The position numbers were made by a program, and so were the translations under genes. 47,487 nt of DNA, from the NCBI RefSeq assembly GCF_004011805.1, contig NZ_RCHJ01000031.1:1-47487 (forward strand), given 5' to 3'. Source of the DNA: Piscinibacter defluvii. GTDB lineage: Bacteria; Pseudomonadota; Gammaproteobacteria; Burkholderiales; Burkholderiaceae_C. Numbering within the stretch: position 1 is the stretch's first letter; each line of letters opens with the position of its first letter. The notes below the pieces were generated by a model that ran no database searches, was not told where the DNA came from, and saw nothing but the letters and a program-made list of their open reading frames with translations. Below, piece after piece: positions 47,481 through 47,487 of the stretch.

Positions 47481-47487
47481 GGGCTGG

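Noticed and set aside
1..47487. CRISPR array or tRNA genes
   Set aside because: No regularly spaced repeat of 25-40 bp and no cloverleaf pattern was seen on either strand.

Overview
The window is a high-GC stretch (roughly 65% by eye) of a proteobacterial mobile replicon, most likely a plasmid of a beta- or gammaproteobacterium. It has a Rep_3-type initiator (6773-8140, minus), an iteron-rich putative origin (8161-8670) and a divergent parA-parB pair with three copies of a GGCAACC-R-GGTTGCC palindrome that look like parS. No rRNA, tRNA, ribosomal protein or housekeeping gene is visible. Short repeats of the kind found at IS21-type transposon tips lie in inverted orientation at both extreme ends, so the window is probably a stretch between two insertion-sequence copies.

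Layout. (1) 1-6615, minus: a translationally overlapping cytosine methyltransferase - UvrD-like helicase - DrmA-like helicase operon, DISARM-like, whose last gene runs into the IS end. (2) 6773-11118: replication and partition. (3) 11182-14767: a DUF2442 protein, a 620-residue tyrosine recombinase with a Xer-like palindrome upstream, and a toxin-antitoxin pair (HTH antitoxin, PIN toxin). (4) 14906-21030: an intact 6,125-bp Tn21-subgroup transposon with 38-bp inverted repeats and a 5-bp GATCC target duplication, carrying an RcnR-like metal sensor and a His-rich P1B-type ATPase with a non-canonical CGI motif in place of CPC. It sits just upstream of (5) 21080-29441, a five-gene operon: type III-like restriction enzyme, beta-class methyltransferase, a 187-residue unknown, an HNH nuclease and a HEPN/OST-HTH protein. 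(6) 29580-33840: an unknown small protein plus beta-solenoid protein behind a palindromic operator; then, on the minus strand, a 58-residue protein, a HicA-like protein and an ankyrin-repeat protein. (7) 33985-35234, minus: about 1.25 kb with no convincing protein, lower GC, more than a dozen strong hairpins (several with GNRA or UUCG loops as read on the minus strand), a consensus -35 promoter at its start and an intrinsic terminator at its end. I interpret it as a giant structured non-coding RNA. (8) 35489-39187: a basic unknown protein divergent from the RNA, small orphans, two XRE regulators and a lipoprotein. (9) 39406-43345: a zinc-finger protein, a large serine recombinase and two ParB-like proteins, the last three with ATGA overlaps. 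(10) 43308-45637: a Septu-like HNH nuclease and ABC-type ATPase. (11) 45744-47241: a XerC-like recombinase and an unknown partner.

The region reads as a plasmid-borne defence and recombination island: three recognisable nuclease/methylase defence loci (DISARM-like, type III-like R-M with accessory nucleases, Septu-like), candidate toxins (PIN, HEPN, HicA-like), and five recombination enzymes of four kinds (two tyrosine recombinases, a large serine recombinase, a Tn3-family resolvase and its DDE transposase). The candidate giant RNA and the recombinase/dual-ParB cassette are the parts least explained by known systems.
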